A stretch of DNA of 64,000 nt from Hymenobacter coccineus (lineage in GTDB: Bacteria; Bacteroidota; Bacteroidia; Cytophagales; Hymenobacteraceae): NCBI RefSeq assembly GCF_001816125.1, contig NZ_MDZA01000312.1:1-64000 (forward strand), written 5' to 3'. The translations under genes were made by a program, and so were the position numbers. The notes below the pieces were generated by a model. It saw nothing but the letters and a program-made list of their open reading frames with translations, did no database searches and was not told where the DNA came from. Shown here piece after piece: positions 62,191 through 64,000 of this stretch; positions within the stretch are counted from its first letter, which is position 1, and each line of letters opens with the position of its first letter.

Positions 62191-62222
62191 TTTGCCTGCT
62201 TAGCCCCTCGGCCCTACCTTTG
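62191..62222 (+). promoter_or_regulatory. Bacteroidota-type promoter of sdhCA
   Basis: TTTG at 62191-62194, a 20-nt spacer, and TACCTTTG at 62215-62222 match the TTTG-N19-21-TAnnTTTG consensus exactly. Transcription would start near 62229, about 36 bases before the sdhC ATG. Confidence 0.8.
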
Positions 62223-62264
62223 GGCAGCACAAACCTACTATTTCTCCGCCCTGCGGACCGTTTT

Positions 62265-63020
62265 ATGAGTTGGATTTCCAAAACTTTTTCCAGTAGCATC
62301 GGGCGCAAAATTGTCATGTCCCTCACGGGCCTGTTTCTGTGCACGTTTTTGGTAGTACACCTCGTAGGCAATTTACAGCTCTTCAAGCACGATGGCGGCA
62401 CGGCCTTCAACGTTTATTCGCATTTCATGGGTACTAACCCCATCATCCGCACCATTGAGTGGGGCCTGGTGTTGGGTTTTGGCTTCCACATCTACGAAGC
62501 GCTGATGCTGACGCGCCGCAACCAGGGGGCCCGCCCCCAGAAATACGTGGCCAACCACTCGGAGCAAAACTCGGAATGGACTTCGCGCAACATGGGTATT
62601 CTGGGCAGCCTCATCCTCATCTTTCTCATCGTCCACCTCTACAACTTCTTCTGGCGCGCCCGTTTCGGCGGCTTGGACAAGATTGGCGGTACCGACGTTG
62701 AAACACGTGACTACGACAACCTTTATATGGCCGTCGTTTCGTCGTTCCACGTGTGGTGGTACGTGCTATTGTATGTGGCCGCGCAATTCTCGCTGGGCTA
62801 CCACCTGTGGCACGGCTTCGGCTCGGGCTTCCAGACGCTGGGCCTGAATCACCGCAAGTACACCCCGCTGATCAAGGCCGTTGGCTACGGTTTTGCCGTG
62901 GTAGTATCGGCGGCCTTTGCAGCGATGCCCCTCTACTTTTTCTTATTTACGGACGATAACGGCCAGCTTACTTCGGCCGTGTCGCCCTTGGTCCATTCCC
63001 TCACGCTAGCCCTGAAATAA
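62265..63020 (+). CDS. sdhC: Succinate dehydrogenase cytochrome b subunit
   Basis: 251 aa membrane anchor of succinate dehydrogenase/fumarate reductase, the single-subunit cytochrome b type used in Bacteroidota. Five helices are visible ([117 protein letters not shown]), with several His candidates for two hemes (VVHLVGN, GFHIYE, IVHLYN, YHLWHG). ATG 62265 is the start. It is followed by sdhA with a two-base gap. The enzyme links the TCA cycle to quinone. A clean promoter lies upstream. Confidence 0.93.
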   Translation: MSWISKTFSSSIGRKIVMSLTGLFLCTFLVVHLVGNLQLFKHDGGTAFNVYSHFMGTNPIIRTIEWGLVLGFGFHIYEALMLTRRNQGARPQKYVANHSEQNSEWTSRNMGILGSLILIFLIVHLYNFFWRARFGGLDKIGGTDVETRDYDNLYMAVVSSFHVWWYVLLYVAAQFSLGYHLWHGFGSGFQTLGLNHRKYTPLIKAVGYGFAVVVSAAFAAMPLYFFLFTDDNGQLTSAVSPLVHSLTLALK

Positions 63021-63022
63021 CT

Positions 63023-64000
63023 ATGTTTCTGGAATCAAAATCGCCCGAAGGCCCCCTAGCCGAGAAGTGGGACCAGCATAAGTTCAACGTTAAACTCGTC
63101 AACCCCGCCAACAAGCGGAAGTACGACGTAATTGTGGTGGGCACCGGCCTGGCTGGCGCTGCCGCCGCCGCATCGCTGGCCGAGTTGGGCTACAACGTCC
63201 ACGCCTTTACCTACCACGACTCGCCGCGCCGGGCCCACTCCATCGCAGCCCAGGGCGGCATCAACGCTGCCAAAAACTACCAGAACGACGGCGACTCGGT
63301 GTTCCGTCTGTTCTACGACACCATTAAGGGTGGCGACTATCGCTCCCGCGAGGCCAACGTGTACCGCTTAGCACAGGTATCGGTCAGCATTATTGACCAG
63401 TGCGTGGCCCAGGGCGTGCCCTTTGCCCGCGAGTACGGCGGCCTGCTGGCCAACCGCTCCTTTGGGGGGGCCCAGGTGAGCCGCACGTTCTACGCCCGCG
63501 GCCAGACCGGGCAGCAGTTGCTGCTGGGGGCCTATTCGGCCCTGAGCCGCCAGGTAGCCTACGGCAAAGTGAAGCTGCACACCCGCTCTGAGATGCTGGA
63601 TTTGGTGACAGTTGATGGGAAAGCCGCCGGCATCGTCACCCGTAACCTGCTGACGGGTGCCATTGAGAACCACGCGGCTCACGCAGTAGTGCTGGCCACT
63701 GGCGGCTACGGCAACGTGTTCTACCTGAGCACGAATGCTATGTATTGCAACGTAACCGCCGCCTGGCGGGCCCATAAAAAGGGCGCGTACTTTGCCAACC
63801 CCTGCTTCACCCAGATTCACCCCACCTGCATCCCGGTATCGGGCGATTACCAGTCGAAGCTGACGCTGATGTCGGAGTCGCTGCGTAACGACGGCCGCGT
63901 GTGGGTACCCAAAACCAAGGAGCTGGCCGAGCGCCTGCGTAAAGGCGAAATCAAGGTAAAAGACCTCAAAGAGGACGACCGTGATTACTTCTTGGAGCGC
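63023..64000 (+). CDS. sdhA: Succinate dehydrogenase/fumarate reductase flavoprotein subunit, cut by window end
   Basis: The frame is open from ATG 63023 to the last base (326 codons); the stop is outside the window. Seen: [24 protein letters not shown] (FAD-binding), [21 protein letters not shown] (the His that typically binds FAD covalently), [21 protein letters not shown], and VVLATGGYG, then [31 protein letters not shown] with substrate-site residues. These define the catalytic subunit oxidising succinate to fumarate. It follows sdhC with only two bases between them, so translation is likely coupled. The iron-sulfur subunit sdhB should lie just beyond the window. Confidence 0.96.
   Translation, partial: MFLESKSPEGPLAEKWDQHKFNVKLVNPANKRKYDVIVVGTGLAGAAAAASLAELGYNVHAFTYHDSPRRAHSIAAQGGINAAKNYQNDGDSVFRLFYDTIKGGDYRSREANVYRLAQVSVSIIDQCVAQGVPFAREYGGLLANRSFGGAQVSRTFYARGQTGQQLLLGAYSALSRQVAYGKVKLHTRSEMLDLVTVDGKAAGIVTRNLLTGAIENHAAHAVVLATGGYGNVFYLSTNAMYCNVTAAWRAHKKGAYFANPCFTQIHPTCIPVSGDYQSKLTLMSESLRNDGRVWVPKTKELAERLRKGEIKVKDLKEDDRDYFLER

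Overview
This window looks like chromosome from a high-GC member of the Bacteroidota, most likely Hymenobacter or a close relative in the Cytophagales. The evidence is the combination of type IX secretion (T9SS) cargo with C-terminal sorting domains, a gliding-motility type-B C-terminal domain protein, a TonB-dependent receptor, an OmpA protein with thrombospondin type-3 repeats, a GH92 mannosidase, two textbook Bacteroidota promoters (TTTG, 20-nt spacer, TAnnTTTG, before tRNA-Arg and sdhC) and the near absence of AGGAGG ribosome sites. The genus call is inference; the phylum call is firm. I found no rRNA, CRISPR array, prophage or complete insertion sequence.

Layout. 0-9 kb: an M50 protease (5' end outside the window), two small unknowns, a repeat-rich gap, a T9SS cargo protein, then a PASTA protein followed by a double-length D-Ala-D-Ala ligase, all on the minus strand after 2.8 kb. 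9-24 kb: cutC overlapping a glycosylasparaginase, divergent from a GlcNAc-kinase-like gene; pgk, rhodanese, recQ, an S9 peptidase, a lipoprotein-export type ABC ATPase, sucC, an aldo/keto reductase, an Ohr peroxidase and tRNA-Arg(CCG). 24-35 kb: a LytS/LytTR two-component pair, OmpA, a fasciclin protein, small acidic proteins, a TonB receptor and several unknowns. 35-42 kb is the accessory part: a T9SS subtilase, an AT-rich membrane ORF, a fossil piece of a GH92 gene, a HigBA-type toxin-antitoxin pair and an intact GH92 gene. 42-54 kb: membrane and stress genes, a glycosyltransferase, a tautomerase, aconitase, a TlpA-like lipoprotein, a universal stress protein and a cytochrome P450. 54-64 kb: a zinc-ribbon protein, a polyprenyl synthase, a hydrolase, folK, fabD, a large gliding-associated surface protein and sdhC-sdhA (the latter cut by the window end).

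Functional links: sucC, acn and sdhCA belong to the TCA cycle; pgk to glycolysis; ddl-PASTA, fabD and polyprenyl synthase to envelope building; glycosylasparaginase plus the sugar kinase and GH92 to glycan use. At least five genes (a T9SS protein, pgk, recQ, a TonB receptor and the subtilase, four times) carry single-base frameshifts, nearly all in G/C runs and one in an A run. Because pgk is among them I read most of these as assembly errors rather than pseudogenes, and coordinates are given for the whole repaired genes.

The non-coding layer is unusually rich: three copies of a 120-135 bp MITE-like element, two copies of a nested palindromic element, several families of long perfect inverted repeats between genes, and a striking excess of the palindrome GGGGCCCC. 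I did not find a convincing new multi-gene system. The most original signals are the repeat families, the GGGGCCCC excess, the duplicated ddl, and the GH92 fossil beside the toxin-antitoxin pair.
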